Virus record (IMG/VR): IMGVR_UViG_3300046000_004988
Coordinates: 1-62,356 of that record
Source: a virus
Strand: one strand, 5' to 3'
Length of the DNA: 62,356 bases
Position 1 is the stretch's first letter, and each line of letters starts with the position of its first letter. The translations under genes were made by a program, and so were the position numbers. This document shows, piece after piece, positions 32,200 through 42,500 of this stretch. The notes beneath the pieces were generated by a model. That model ran no database searches. It was not told the DNA's origin and worked only from the letters and a program-made list of their open reading frames with translations.

Positions 32200-32304
32200 T
32201 CACTCAATTTTTGCAATCGTCACAAGAGTGACTGCCGTCACGACGATGATGAAGATGAGTTGAGCTACCGTCTTACAGGTTATTGCTGCTGCTGCGATGA
32301 TCAT
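32200..32304 (-). CDS. Very small membrane protein, 34 aa
   Basis: ORF from ATG 32302-32304, overlapping the previous stop (ATGA), to TGA 32200-32202. It is almost all one hydrophobic helix (QLIFIIVVTAVTLVTIA) with a Cys near the start. Coupling and position in a run of membrane ORFs suggest that it is translated. Confidence 0.5.
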   Translation of the reverse strand: MIIAAAAITCKTVAQLIFIIVVTAVTLVTIAKIE

Positions 32305-32429
32305 GAGTTGGGCTTGAATTGTTGGTATAACCAGAAGGAGATTGCCGATATTACAACAAGGATGATGACTGCCGTAAGTGCTGCTGCAACCTTTGTGTAA
32401 TTGATCGCCGTTTGGATGAGTGCAATCAT
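32301..32429 (-). CDS. Very small membrane protein, 42 aa
   Basis: ORF from ATG 32427-32429, overlapping the stop of the lipoprotein gene (ATGA), to TGA 32301-32303. One hydrophobic helix (LTAVIILVVISAISFWL) with a short charged tail. Part of the lysis cluster; a holin-like role is possible. Confidence 0.52.
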   Translation of the reverse strand: MIALIQTAINYTKVAAALTAVIILVVISAISFWLYQQFKPNS

Positions 32430-32650
32430 GGGCGAAGTGCCTCTCTTACTCTGCGCTGATATTCAGCATCTGAATGCCAGACCTCATCAACCTGAGCCGT
32501 GTAGCATCCATCAAGCGTTTGGACCTGGGTTCCTGCTCCCAGTCGGATTCTGGTTGGCGAGTATAACGTCATGGAGTCTGCGACGATAGAGGAGCGCGAT
32601 ACGCAACTCATCAGCGATGCGAGAATCAGTAGGTGTATTGAGTGCTTCAT
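32426..32650 (-). CDS. Small lipoprotein, o-spanin candidate
   Basis: 74 residues with a lipoprotein signal peptide, basic start then LLILASLMSC (lipobox Cys at about residue 16). The gene begins inside the upstream 88-aa gene, overlapping it by 140 bases in another frame. An outer-membrane lipoprotein gene nested in an inner-membrane protein gene is the Rz/Rz1 spanin arrangement. If correct, it implies a diderm host. Confidence 0.58.
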   Translation of the reverse strand: MKHSIHLLILASLMSCVSRSSIVADSMTLYSPTRIRLGAGTQVQTLDGCYTAQVDEVWHSDAEYQRRVREALRP

Positions 32651-32777
32651 GTTTGATTATTTGTTGGGTTATCGCCTCCACCTCTGAGTTTACCTTCCAC
32701 GCTAAAAGCATCGGGAGTGCTTTCATTGCCGCAGTGGCAGCACGGAGGAACTCAAGGATGGAGGCGAAGAGCGTCAC
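32511..32777 (-). CDS. i-spanin candidate with N-terminal hydrophobic segment, 88 aa
   Basis: Starts with GTG at 32777 overlapping the stop of the holin candidate. Hydrophobic or amphipathic N-terminus (FASILEFLRAATAAMKALPMLLAW), then a helical, polar, charged tail that could form a periplasmic coiled coil. The lipoprotein gene starts inside it in another frame, as in Rz/Rz1 pairs. It is shorter than typical Rz proteins. Confidence 0.5.
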   Translation of the reverse strand: MTLFASILEFLRAATAAMKALPMLLAWKVNSEVEAITQQIIKHEALNTPTDSRIADELRIALLYRRRLHDVILANQNPTGSRNPGPNA

Positions 32778-32944
32778 TTGACGACGAGTCCGAGATGTTT
32801 GAAGAAGTTGACGACCTTCTCCAGGGCAGTGTCGTCTCGTGGAGTCGGAGTGATCTTGACGATCAGTCTGGCTGCAAGGACGACGGCACCAACGGCAGCG
32901 ACGATGTCGCTCCAGTGGGATGTGATGTAGTTAATGGCGTTCAT
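32774..32944 (-). CDS. Holin candidate, 56 aa
   Basis: ORF from ATG 32942-32944 (overlapping the upstream stop, ATGA) to TGA 32774-32776. One hydrophobic helix (IVAAVGAVVLAARLIVKI), then TPTPRDDTALEKVVNFFKHLGLV. The pattern 'tPTPrDD..l.k...f...lgL' is seen in small phage holin-like proteins. Upstream of the putative spanins and amidase, this is the most likely holin. Confidence 0.62.
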   Translation of the reverse strand: MNAINYITSHWSDIVAAVGAVVLAARLIVKITPTPRDDTALEKVVNFFKHLGLVVK

Positions 32945-33213
32945 TGGGCTTGAGGTTTGTTGTTGTCTGTTTCGTCAGACCTTGAGACAAGATTCAATCT
33001 GCCCCAAATGACTGACACTTTTTCCGAGGTCTTCTTTTCGGAGACTTCGGTCGATGAAATTCTACGCTCATGATCTGCTGCTGTCCACTCCGTCCTGGCG
33101 ATAAATAAGACTCCAGCACAAACGGTCATTAGAACCCATCTTGTTAGGCTAAGTGTTCTCTCCTGCTTCTTGAGGAGCAACTCCAGTGCTTTTAGCGTTT
33201 CGTCGACTGCCAT
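32941..33213 (-). CDS. Single-pass membrane protein, 90 aa
   Basis: Helical N-terminus (ETLKALELLLKKQER), one membrane helix (WVLMTVCAGVLFIA), then a charged helical tail. Coupled to the holin candidate by ATGA. Likely part of the lysis cluster. Confidence 0.6.
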   Translation of the reverse strand: MAVDETLKALELLLKKQERTLSLTRWVLMTVCAGVLFIARTEWTAADHERRISSTEVSEKKTSEKVSVIWGRLNLVSRSDETDNNKPQAQ

Positions 33214-33221
33214 GGAATTTG

Positions 33222-33464
33222 TTATGCTAGGATTTCAGTTTTGCGAGCAGGCGTGAGGATTCCAGTTTGGATCAGCAAGTCGAGTCCTTGTGACAACTCC
33301 ACCGAGTCGTCACGGACACGATCTGCGCCTAACCCGATCATCCGCCAGTAAACAACTTGCGGCGAGGTGGATAAGCCGATTGCAATCACCTCCTCCGGTG
33401 TGAGTTTCTGTTGCAGAAATTCTTTTGGCGAGAGTTGCCATTTGAAGGTAAATGAAGAGGTCAT
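33222..33464 (-). CDS. Hypothetical protein, 80 aa
   Basis: Mixed alpha/beta protein between the tail fibre and lysis genes. Contains FTFKWQLSPKEFLQQKLTPE and a DR.RDDSVELSQGLD segment. No family was recognised. It could be a small tail-fibre accessory protein. Confidence 0.6.
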   Translation of the reverse strand: MTSSFTFKWQLSPKEFLQQKLTPEEVIAIGLSTSPQVVYWRMIGLGADRVRDDSVELSQGLDLLIQTGILTPARKTEILA

Positions 33465-33468
33465 AATG

Positions 33469-34710
33469 TTAGTATGCCGCGCAAGCTAGAACTGTGGTTG
33501 GCGTGATGTCGGTAGCAGTGTAGGAGCATCGTCCCCATGTGCCGGAGTTGGAGACACCTGTGTAAGTACACGCGACGAGATTGCACCCATCAGCGTAGTC
33601 GATAGCTCCGTTGGCACCGTTGGCACCTCCCATACCACCACCAGAACCACCAGATAGGTTGATTTGAGTGACACGAATTTGGCCTGATGGTCTGACTGTG
33701 CCTCCGCCACCACCGTTGTTATCAGCGGAACTACCACCTGCACTAAAGACGCTCAGTTTACTGTTGCTGCCTTCAATCGTATGAAGACCCCCTTGTCCAC
33801 CGTCCTGCATCGTATCGGTTGCAGCACCACCGTTAGCGGTAATGGTTAGGTCTAAGTTCTGGATGTTTAGAGTTGTGTTATATCCCGATGTTCCAGTGAG
33901 GCCAGAGGCGGGGGTGCCAGTAATGGACAGGGTGGTTAAATCCTGTCCAACACCGATAGCCTGCTTAAAATACGCTGATATGTCCGCAGTGATCGCGATC
34001 ACATGGCTATCTGCTCCAAACTTAATTACAAATGGGCTAAAAGCTGCATTGCCTGCGTCGTAAGCGGTCGTGCCTGAAGCGTATGGCTTCGAGGGATCTC
34101 CAACCGCTCCAGTGGCGTCATTGCCTCCGTTGGCTGTCGTCTCCACATAGAAAACTTTTGGGGTGGAGATCGTGCCACCAGCACTCGGTGTTGCCCAAGA
34201 CGGCAGTCCTGAAGCCAGCGTCAGAACCTGACCATTTGTTCCTTTTGCTAGTCGCGTTCCCGCTCCTGCCGTGCCGCCATAGATAATGTCGCCGCTTGCG
34301 GACATCGGATTGGTGAACGTCGAGTAGAGCGTGTCGAAGTAGGCTTTGAGGGTTTCCTTGATTTTTTCCCAGGTGACCTTCTTGAGGACGTTGGACGCAG
34401 CGGAGTCGATCAACGGCATCGTGTCTGCATTGACTGGAGTCGTCTTTGGAGTTGCGCCGTGGATGGTTGATCCAACATTCCCAGCGTCTGTGACATCAGC
34501 GCTTTCCTCGATAGTCGCGAGTTTATCGAACATCACCTTGGTCATCACGCCTGCATTACTCGTGTCTGCGGCTGGAATGGTGGCATCTGTTCCCGTGTCG
34601 GAGGTGACGACAACCTGCGTTGCTGAAAGGGTTCTGCCAAGGTTTGTTGCGCCTCCGCCACCACCTCCTGGAGACCCTGCTGGGAATGCGTTTGTAAATT
34701 GCTTACTCAT
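33469..34710 (-). CDS. Tail fibre / receptor-binding protein
   Basis: 413 residues, Gly/Thr/Ser/Ala-rich. N-terminal linker GSPGGGGGGATN, then the frequent fibre segment ADTSNAGVMTKVMFDKLATIE, a repeat-like segment GDIIYGGTAGAGTRLAKGT followed by GQVLTLASGLPSWA (common in fibre proteins), and a beta-helix-like C-terminal half. It would bind the host surface. It follows the portal-side small proteins and precedes the lysis genes. Confidence 0.72.
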   Translation of the reverse strand: MSKQFTNAFPAGSPGGGGGGATNLGRTLSATQVVVTSDTGTDATIPAADTSNAGVMTKVMFDKLATIEESADVTDAGNVGSTIHGATPKTTPVNADTMPLIDSAASNVLKKVTWEKIKETLKAYFDTLYSTFTNPMSASGDIIYGGTAGAGTRLAKGTNGQVLTLASGLPSWATPSAGGTISTPKVFYVETTANGGNDATGAVGDPSKPYASGTTAYDAGNAAFSPFVIKFGADSHVIAITADISAYFKQAIGVGQDLTTLSITGTPASGLTGTSGYNTTLNIQNLDLTITANGGAATDTMQDGGQGGLHTIEGSNSKLSVFSAGGSSADNNGGGGGTVRPSGQIRVTQINLSGGSGGGMGGANGANGAIDYADGCNLVACTYTGVSNSGTWGRCSYTATDITPTTVLACAAY

Positions 34711-34975
34711 GTGACCATTGGGTTACAATTTTGACTCCCGTAGTTCCGACATCGGCTTTGATTTCAATGTCTGCGGATGACCTTAGAACTAGCATTCCAA
34801 CGGATGATCCGGTTGGTATTGTGAGTTGATCATCAGGTGCTGTCCTGTCCGCTTTACGGATGAGAAGATCAGCGCCAGTGTCGTTTTTGATCGACACATG
34901 ATCCGCTTTGCGGGTCGGAAGTGCGACCCAATTTGTTGTTACCGAGACGTCGAATGCATCAGATCCTGATTTCAT
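34703..34975 (-). CDS. Small beta-rich virion-cluster protein, 90 aa
   Basis: Beta-rich throughout (VSVTTNWVALPTRKADHVSIKN), resembling small capsid or fibre-associated proteins. Overlaps the fibre gene by 8 bases. It contains a palindrome copy at 34912-34929, read in a third frame compared with other coding copies. Confidence 0.55.
   Translation of the reverse strand: MKSGSDAFDVSVTTNWVALPTRKADHVSIKNDTGADLLIRKADRTAPDDQLTIPTGSSVGMLVLRSSADIEIKADVGTTGVKIVTQWSHE
34912..34929. promoter_or_regulatory. Dispersed palindrome site 8 (GGGTCGGAAGTGCGACCC)
   Basis: Inside the 90-aa beta-rich gene, read in the third possible frame (WVALPTR). One core mismatch. Confidence 0.8.
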
Positions 34976-34979
34976 ATAA

Positions 34980-35288
34980 TTAACCCTCTGCTAACCCTTT
35001 GATGTGTGCAACGAAAACATGCAGTATTTCGCACCCAGAAGAGCACTGGTTTTTGTCATACCTGCTTGATGGATTAACCAACTCTGAAATCAGAGTTCTC
35101 TGGTATCCGCCGATGAGCGACGTGGCATCACCAAAGTCTGATCCTTCCCCAACGAGAAGGAGCATGATGTCGTCATCCATGAGGATGCGCTTTGCTGCTG
35201 CTTTTGCCCTAACTAACTGCTCCTCATTCCACTGGGGGATTGGTAGCGGTGGTGTCGGTTGCTGCTTGCTGTCCAGGTTGCTGCTCAT
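34980..35288 (-). CDS. Hypothetical protein, 102 aa
   Basis: Pro-rich N-terminus, helix (EEQLVRAKAAAKRIL) and a C-terminal region with two Cys (CSSGCE). Its start overlaps the end of the portal gene by 65 bases in another frame. The 102-residue length and place after the portal suggest a head or tail accessory protein. No family was recognised. Confidence 0.5.
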   Translation of the reverse strand: MSSNLDSKQQPTPPLPIPQWNEEQLVRAKAAAKRILMDDDIMLLLVGEGSDFGDATSLIGGYQRTLISELVNPSSRYDKNQCSSGCEILHVFVAHIKGLAEG

Positions 35289-37332
35289 TGGGTTGCTGTG
35301 GTTGTGGTTGGCTTGCTGCCATGATTTCGTTTGTCGTTACCAGGAGTGATTCTGGGTCTTCGCAGTCAAGGTCTCTCAGCATCTTGATGAAGATGGTCTT
35401 GTGGATTGCTTGATATGCTGGGGGCCATTGCATCCACTGCATCAGGATCTGGATGATCTGCGAGTTCTTCGCCAGGGTCTGCGTGTCTGAGATGGATGAC
35501 AAAACGACCTCAATCGCATTGGTGTATTGAGCTTTGTTTTCCTCTACCCATGCCAGGACCAATTGTGCATCCACTTCACCGAGTTGAGCTAGGAGGTCAT
35601 CTGTGTCGATGTTGTCGAGTTCAATCTTCATGAAGTCAGACACGCACTGGTCGATGCCCTTGCCGAGTTCCTTGATCATTGATTCGACATGCTGGTTGGC
35701 ATTGTCCTCAAGGATCTGCTGACCAGTTGCCGTCTCTGTTCCTGGCAGTGCCTGTGTGACAGTCTGGCCTGCGCCGGATAGACCGAACTTTGACTGAGCC
35801 CGTTGCAAAGCAAGATTGAGACTGTCCTCAAGCTCTTTGATCTGCGGCGTGATCTCCTCGACGTGGATTGCCTCACGAGGATCAGCGCCCCTCTCGACCT
35901 CGTTTGGTGTCGATGAGTTGAGTCGAATCTGTTTGTTATTCTTGTAGTCCTTGATGATGGCGCTGTTGACGAATACGGCATTGCCCGCTGAGGCGCATGC
36001 CACGGAGATCTGGTTGAGCCTGGAGTCGATGGTGTTGAGGTCGTCCCACATCGTTTCGTAGAGTGACACTCCATACCATCTGTCAGATGTCTCGATTGCC
36101 CTGATGACTCGGTATGGATGACCACGGTCTGGATCAACATCGAGCACGTCCTCAGCGAGTGAGTAGATGATTGGTTGGTTGAGTTCGACGTCCATGATGC
36201 ACCAGATGTTCTGCCGTGCCCCCACTCCCAGGATGTCAGCTTTGAGGAAGTACTGCCTCATGCGAATGCGCGGCTGCATCTCTGGGCTCGTGGAACTTGA
36301 TCCTGCCCCTGCCCCTGTGTTCAGGTCTGTGTCGACTTCTCCACGAGATGGTTTTGCTCGTGATTTTGCATCAAGATATGCTGAGCCTGTTTGAGTACTC
36401 GTCTTGTATTCTTCCAGGTTGCCTGGAATGATCTGACCTGAGTTCGAGAGGAATGCCCTGAGTTCGTCAAAGGTCCACGAGAATTCATTGCCGATGAGAT
36501 CCGCTTCATCGAGGCTGGTCCATCGTGTATCGACGATCAGATCCATGTAGTGGACCAGGTTGAAGTCTGCGCCACTCTTCACCACTCTTGGCTGGAGGAT
36601 CTTTGCTGGTCTTGTCGAGAGTGCCACTTCAGATCCTGCGCTCTTACTGATGGAGGGGTCTTTCTTCAGAACGTCTCTTCCGTCCGGTCCTGGCACCCAT
36701 TCATCATCTTCCATGACGAGTGATTTTGTCGCCGCTGAAATGATTGGGAACCCCTTGTCATCCATGGCGACTTTCTTCTGTATCGGCGTGTATCGGATGA
36801 CCTTCTTGTATGATGGTATGCAGACGCTTTCGCCGCAAAGCAATGACTTGAAGATGCACGACTCCATTGAGTCTCTGAATCCTGACACCTTGGACCTATG
36901 GCGAAGCCTGCGCTGAATGGCTGGAATGGCTGGATGAGCAGCATCCTCTGGACCCTCCGCCTTGTGACCAAAGAACCTGTGATCCTTCAGGAGAGCACCT
37001 GAGATCTTCGACTTCAGTTGCCTGAGGTGATCCTGCGGCGTGTTCATGGATTGGTTGCTCTTCGTGAACACCTTCATGCCTTCAACACCCTGGTCAATCT
37101 TTCCCCTCGGCGGAAGTCCTGGTCTCCATGAGAAGTCGTTGTCGTATGCCCGTTCAGCAATCCACCTCCACCATAACCACGAGTATGGAATCGGTTCATC
37201 ACCTGGCTTTGCTGTGTCAGTAAGACCTTGTGATCTGCGTGCGTGCTTTGCTCCGTCCTCAGCTACGCGAATGAGTGTCGTTTCTTGATCCTCGGTGAGG
37301 ACGAGGCTTGTGATGGCGAGTGCTTTGATCAT
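35224..37332 (-). CDS. Portal protein
   Basis: 702 residues, about the size of short-tailed phage portals. The N-terminal half includes YSWLWWRWIAERAYDN and the clip-region-like segments; later come IETSDRWYGVSLYETMWDDL, RLNQISVACASAGNAVFV and a long Gln/Ala-rich C-terminus (QPQPQQPNEQQPGQQ), as seen in barrel-forming portal tails. It forms the dodecameric ring for DNA entry and docks the large terminase. It directly follows the giant polyvalent gene. Confidence 0.78.
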   Translation of the reverse strand: MIKALAITSLVLTEDQETTLIRVAEDGAKHARRSQGLTDTAKPGDEPIPYSWLWWRWIAERAYDNDFSWRPGLPPRGKIDQGVEGMKVFTKSNQSMNTPQDHLRQLKSKISGALLKDHRFFGHKAEGPEDAAHPAIPAIQRRLRHRSKVSGFRDSMESCIFKSLLCGESVCIPSYKKVIRYTPIQKKVAMDDKGFPIISAATKSLVMEDDEWVPGPDGRDVLKKDPSISKSAGSEVALSTRPAKILQPRVVKSGADFNLVHYMDLIVDTRWTSLDEADLIGNEFSWTFDELRAFLSNSGQIIPGNLEEYKTSTQTGSAYLDAKSRAKPSRGEVDTDLNTGAGAGSSSTSPEMQPRIRMRQYFLKADILGVGARQNIWCIMDVELNQPIIYSLAEDVLDVDPDRGHPYRVIRAIETSDRWYGVSLYETMWDDLNTIDSRLNQISVACASAGNAVFVNSAIIKDYKNNKQIRLNSSTPNEVERGADPREAIHVEEITPQIKELEDSLNLALQRAQSKFGLSGAGQTVTQALPGTETATGQQILEDNANQHVESMIKELGKGIDQCVSDFMKIELDNIDTDDLLAQLGEVDAQLVLAWVEENKAQYTNAIEVVLSSISDTQTLAKNSQIIQILMQWMQWPPAYQAIHKTIFIKMLRDLDCEDPESLLVTTNEIMAASQPQPQQPNEQQPGQQAATDTTATNPPVE

Positions 37333-37336
37333 CTTG

Positions 37337-39595
37337 TTAGTCTATGGTGTTTCTTGCCGAAGCAAAGGGTGATTTAAGGAACCGAGTTCTTACTGCCTTT
37401 TTAGCCTCTGAAGCCAAGTTGGTTAGCTTGTTCTTGAGGTCTACATTGTTGTCTTTGCCGCTGATGATTTTGCCGCTCGTGGATTTCTTCAGTCCGGACA
37501 CATAGTTGTTGTGCATCCTGAGGATCTCCTGACCAACTGCTTTCTCGAATGTGGTCTTGACCGAGTTGTCGGTGATCATCCGGCGTTCGCCCTTTGGTCC
37601 GTAGACCCAGTAGTCGTTGGCGCGAAGATCTGTTGGCTGGAACTTGTCGTCTGGGTGCAGGTTGTTCCACTCAGTGATCCACTCTTCTGCTGGTTCTCTG
37701 GTGGTCGCTTTGTTGCCTGCGCGAATAAAGATTCGAGACACGGGACTTCCGCCCTTCTCAACCTCTCTGCCATAGTAGTCAACGACTGGACCAGCCCAGA
37801 TTCCAAGTGGCAGTGCCGAGTAAAGCAGTTCTGCCTTATCTTTGCTGTCCCTAACAAGAGGGTCTGCATTTCTGAGTGGTTGACGGAGGAGATTCGGGAC
37901 AACTCCAGAGATGATCTGCTTCAGGAACCCATAAGCCAAATCTGAAGGTGCGTCTCCTGCTCTGCGGAGTGAGTCCACCGTCTTCACCATGTTTGAGTAT
38001 CCCTGGAAGAACGACTTGTCTTCAGTCTGACTCATGAGGCTACCAATGATGTTTGTGGTGGCATTCATTGCACTCCCGCCATCAAGTCCAAGTGAGCGCA
38101 TCTTATGCATCCGCTTGATCTCAATGATTGAGTCAACTGTGGTGCCAAGCACCGTGGCAATTGGGTCATATCTACCGAATGGCACACGGGTCTCTTTGCC
38201 GTTGTTGTGACGGTAGATGATCATGTAGGTGCCACCGTAGTTGCGGTAGGCTTCATTGCGGCTCCCTGGTGATGTGGTGCCGGATGGTCTGCCTCCAACA
38301 ATGATCAGTTTCTTGTCGTCATCATCGTCGTCACCTTCAGTCATCGAGAACACCGTGGCGAATGTGAGCCATGCCTGGGTTTGCTCTGCCATGAGTGTCA
38401 CGATTGTGGCACGGTCCTGGTTTGCCCAGAACCTCTTCTTGTTCTTGATGTTTGTTGCGCCCTTCCCGAACGCCGTCATGACGTGTGCTGCCAGGCTGAT
38501 TGCTCCAATTGGCGACTTCCTGATGCCGATGCGAAGAATGTTCGTTGGGGTGCGAACGAATGGGAAGATGAATCTCATTGCATGCTCGATGAACATCATG
38601 GCGTTTGCCGCCCGACGCATGTCGTGCATCTTCTTGATGTTCCCTGCTGCTGCCGCATCAAGTGCCTTCTTCTGGTATTGGTCCGCACCAAGGTTCGGTT
38701 GGGCGAATGCGCGAGCAACTGCGCTCATCCATGTCTCACTTTGGAATGCAAGTTCAGTGGCAACATCAATCGCCAGTTCCCAGGACTTCGATCCTGGTGT
38801 CGATACCTCAGCCTTGATGAATGACTCGATGTCTGCGGCGGATTTGCCTATGAGTCCTGCCTTTTGGGCTTGCTTGCCGAGTCTGTATGCCTGAGCGCCG
38901 ACTTCGATGTTGCCCATGAGTGCCTTCATGAATGAGTCAACCATCATGAGTGACCTTCCTGGAAGTCTGAAGATGCGACCCTTTGCTCCAGCGATGGATG
39001 GTCCACGGTACCTGCCAACCTTATCGAGTTGACCCGCCTTATCGAACGTCATCTCAAGAGGTTCATCCATGTATCTGTGACCGATTGGATCTGCTTCAGA
39101 ATCGAACGCGAGTGCAGCCATGGCAAAGGCATCCCTGATCCCTGGCATGATGCCGCGCATGATATGCTTCCACTCTCCCATCTGTGCAGAATTTGGGTCT
39201 TGGAAGATGATGTTCCAAAGTGTCTCAAGTGGTTTCTGCGCGAGGATGTGAATGCCTGAACTCAGGATGTTGCCGATCACGTTCACCACGTTTGTTTCTG
39301 GACCACTCAGGAGGTTCATGATCCAGTATTCGTACATCTTGTCGTATGCCGATGACTGAGAGATGCTGATTGCTCTGGCGACTCTGTATGTAGCCCTGAA
39401 GTCAGTTGGGGAATACGGCACCTTGATTGTGACCTGCTGTCCGTTCTTCTTGGTGTCCACAATCTCAACAATCATCTTGCCACTGTTGACCTGCTTGGCA
39501 GTAGGGCAGAGGACATTGAGTTGCCGCTCGATCTCGACTTCGGCGTTGATGAGTTTGTTGTTGATGGCAGTGTTGTACGGCATCGGTGCAGCCAT
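37337..39595 (-). other. Polyvalent protein segment 8 (residues 4850-5601): LPD38-like C-terminal domain
   Basis: Starts at MAAPMPY. Contains YEYWIMNLLSGPETNVVNVIGN (residues about 4937-4958), the hallmark of LPD38-type domains, hydrophobic helices (LWNIIF; AIGAISLAAHVM-like) and, further on, FRNADPLVRD-like and LPLGIWAGPVVDYYG elements. Probably membrane-associated in the host after ejection. The last residues KSPFASARNTID resemble the N-terminus of the 99-aa protein at 151-450. Confidence 0.65.
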
Positions 39596-42500
39596 GGACT
39601 GACCAGTGATGTATTTGATGCCGCTCTGGATCGTGTCGAACAGTGTGTTGCCCCTCTTGACCCACTTGGCGATTGTGCCTCTCAGCGACTTCTGGCGGAA
39701 GTCTTGATGGATGGTGTTGATGACGTCTCTTGGAAGTCCAGTCATCACCGCAACGTCAGCATGACTGTAGCCGCGCATGATGTATCTGATGGCATCCTGG
39801 TGCTCCTGTGGGTGCATCCCCATAGCTTCGCGAACTGGGACAGAGTCGTGGGAATTTACCCGCTCTTCTGGAGTGACGAAGATGTCTTCTTCCGAGATGC
39901 CCTGTGCAGCCAGAGCGTCCATGACGGACTTGTGTCGAGCTTCGGTGTATTCTTCAATGAGGGTCTTGCGGTCCTTCTCTTCGGACTGCGTCTTGATCTC
40001 CTCAGAGAGTGCCTTGGTCTGCTTGATGAGATCATCGTGGGTCTTACCTCGGACCCGTGATTTCTCACTCTCAGCAAGAAGTGCTTTCACTTCCTCCAGC
40101 TTTGCCTTCAGCTTGGCAATCTGCTTCTGCTTGGCGAATGGTGAAGGTGCCGCTGCGATCTCGATCCTCTCTCTGATGGATGGAGTCGTGATGAGTTTGG
40201 CGATGTACTCCATATTGCGCTCATGTGGCGACTTGTGAGGGTCTGCCATTGCCCGCATTGCTCGTGCCGTCTGTGAGCGTCCTGCGCCATCAGCGTATGC
40301 CATGGCGTGGGCTTCGCGCATCTGTGCTGGATCTCCACTCTGAAGTGCTCTGCGGAACTGCCTGGCGGTGACAATGGCTGAGGCAAACACGAGTTCAGGA
40401 GAATCGAATCCTCCACCCTCGAAGTAGGACGACATGACCTGATTCATGACATCGTCTTCGTTGCGTGCCATCTTGCGCCCCTGGTCGATCCAGTCCTGGA
40501 CTTTCTCTGGGGATACGTCACCAGATCTGATCTGTTGCGAGACCTCGTATTCGACACGGATCTTTTCGTTCTTCGAGATGTTCGCTTTGTCTGGATCTCC
40601 GATGGTCTTCTCTCCTGGTTTCTGGCTCAGTGCCATTTGGCGCAGGGCTTCGAGTTCGGCTTCAGATGGGAGTTCACCCATCATCTGCTCCAGGAACGAT
40701 TCTGCTGCATCTGGTGACTCGTGGCGAGGTCCAGCCATGAATAGGGGTTGCCCCTTGTCTTTGATCGACTCGCGCATCTCTGGCGTGATCTTGACCTTCC
40801 AGATTGAAATCTTGATCTTCTCTCTGTCTCCGTTCACGATCCAATCTTCGGCATCCTTCTTGGTGTCGAATGATATTGGATTGCCACCGTCTTCTCCAAC
40901 TCCATCAAGGACGAGCCTCCTGAGGTTGAAGTCCCAAACTCCAAACTTTCCAGTGCCGTTTATGTTGTTCTTGATGCTGAAGTTTGAGACGTTGAGGATG
41001 TTCAGTCGGTGACTGAGAGTTGTTCCTGATGTTGATGTGATCTCACTTGGCTCAGCTTTCACTCCCCACTGCTTCAAATACTCGTTGACCTCAGTTGGAA
41101 CGATCTTGTCGTACAAGTCGGTCATTCCCTTGCCGCCGACTTTAATGTCAAGACCTTTGAGTTTCTTGAACGTCTCTTCAGTGACCGATCCATTAGCCTG
41201 CTCCACCTTTCCAGTGGTCCATTCCATGGCGTTCATCTTTTGAGCCAATTCATTGCCTATTTTGTTAGGCAACTCTTCAGGCTTTATGATTGTGTCGATG
41301 ACCCTCTTGAAGTTGTGGTCGTAGGCAGTCAGGTAGTATCGTCCGTCACGACCACCGAATGCCTTCGTCATCTTCACTTCTGAAAGTCTGTTTTCGAGTC
41401 CGGATCTCTTGTTCTGAACTTCCCCTGATGTCCAACCAATCCACCCCTTGCCGTCAGCAACAGCATCCCTGAGGGCACGCTTGAATAGTTGCATGGACCA
41501 TTGCGCGGATCTTCTGAATGGAGCGTCTGGAACTCCGCTCAACTTTCCGTTATGCTTGCTCATGATGTCTGCCCACTCCTTCTTCTCTTCCGGAGTGGCG
41601 GACATGCCTTTGTTCTCGATCTCCACTCTGCGTTTGTCGGCAGCGACTTGTTCTTCGAGCAATCCCTTTTTGCGGGTCTCTTTCTCTCTGTCGCTCTGAA
41701 GTTCGTCGATGAGGAGTCCATCGTCGATGTCCTGGATTCGCATGTGGGCAATGTAGTTTGGCACTTCTGGATAGTGACTCGATGCAAATTGCTGCTGGTT
41801 CTCAGCGGCAAGCATGTCGTCGCTTCTGGCGTAACCAACGACTGCATCTCTCGTCTCTTTTCCGACTGCGAGAACCCACCCTGGACCATCACCCTTTGTG
41901 GATGAATCCCAGATGTTCCATCTACCTGAATCCATCTGCTTGATTTCGAGACCCTTCTTCAGAGTCACTTCACTTTGGCCGGATGTGGTGACGATGACTT
42001 CGCGGTAGTTTCTGCCACCGATTGTTCTCAGCTTTTCCTGCGGGTATCCAATTTCACCATCACCAGGGGGATTGATCTCATCAATGTCCAGGTCGGTGAT
42101 CATTTGAAGGTACTTGATGCTCTCTGGATCTCCTTTTGACATCCATGTATCAAGACGCTCTTCGATGAACTTCTTGTCCTCCTCGAACTTGCTGTAGTTG
42201 CCAGCGAGACTCATGCGATCATTGATGATGTCCATGTAGTCTCTGAACGATCTTGATCTCTCTGTGAGTTTCCGTTCAACGAAGCGTGTGCTGCCCTCTG
42301 TCTTGAGGTAGTCCAGCACCTCTTCCTTGGTGACTGATTCCTTGGTGAACAACCATGGGATGATACCTGACCACTTGATCTCCTCACTCGTGACTTCCGC
42401 CTTCTCCATGATCTCCTTGACCTGGGAGGCTACGGTTTGTGCAGGATACACCTTGTCGGGTTCCTGGCCTGCTCTGATGACCTTCAGGATTTTGCCGTCC

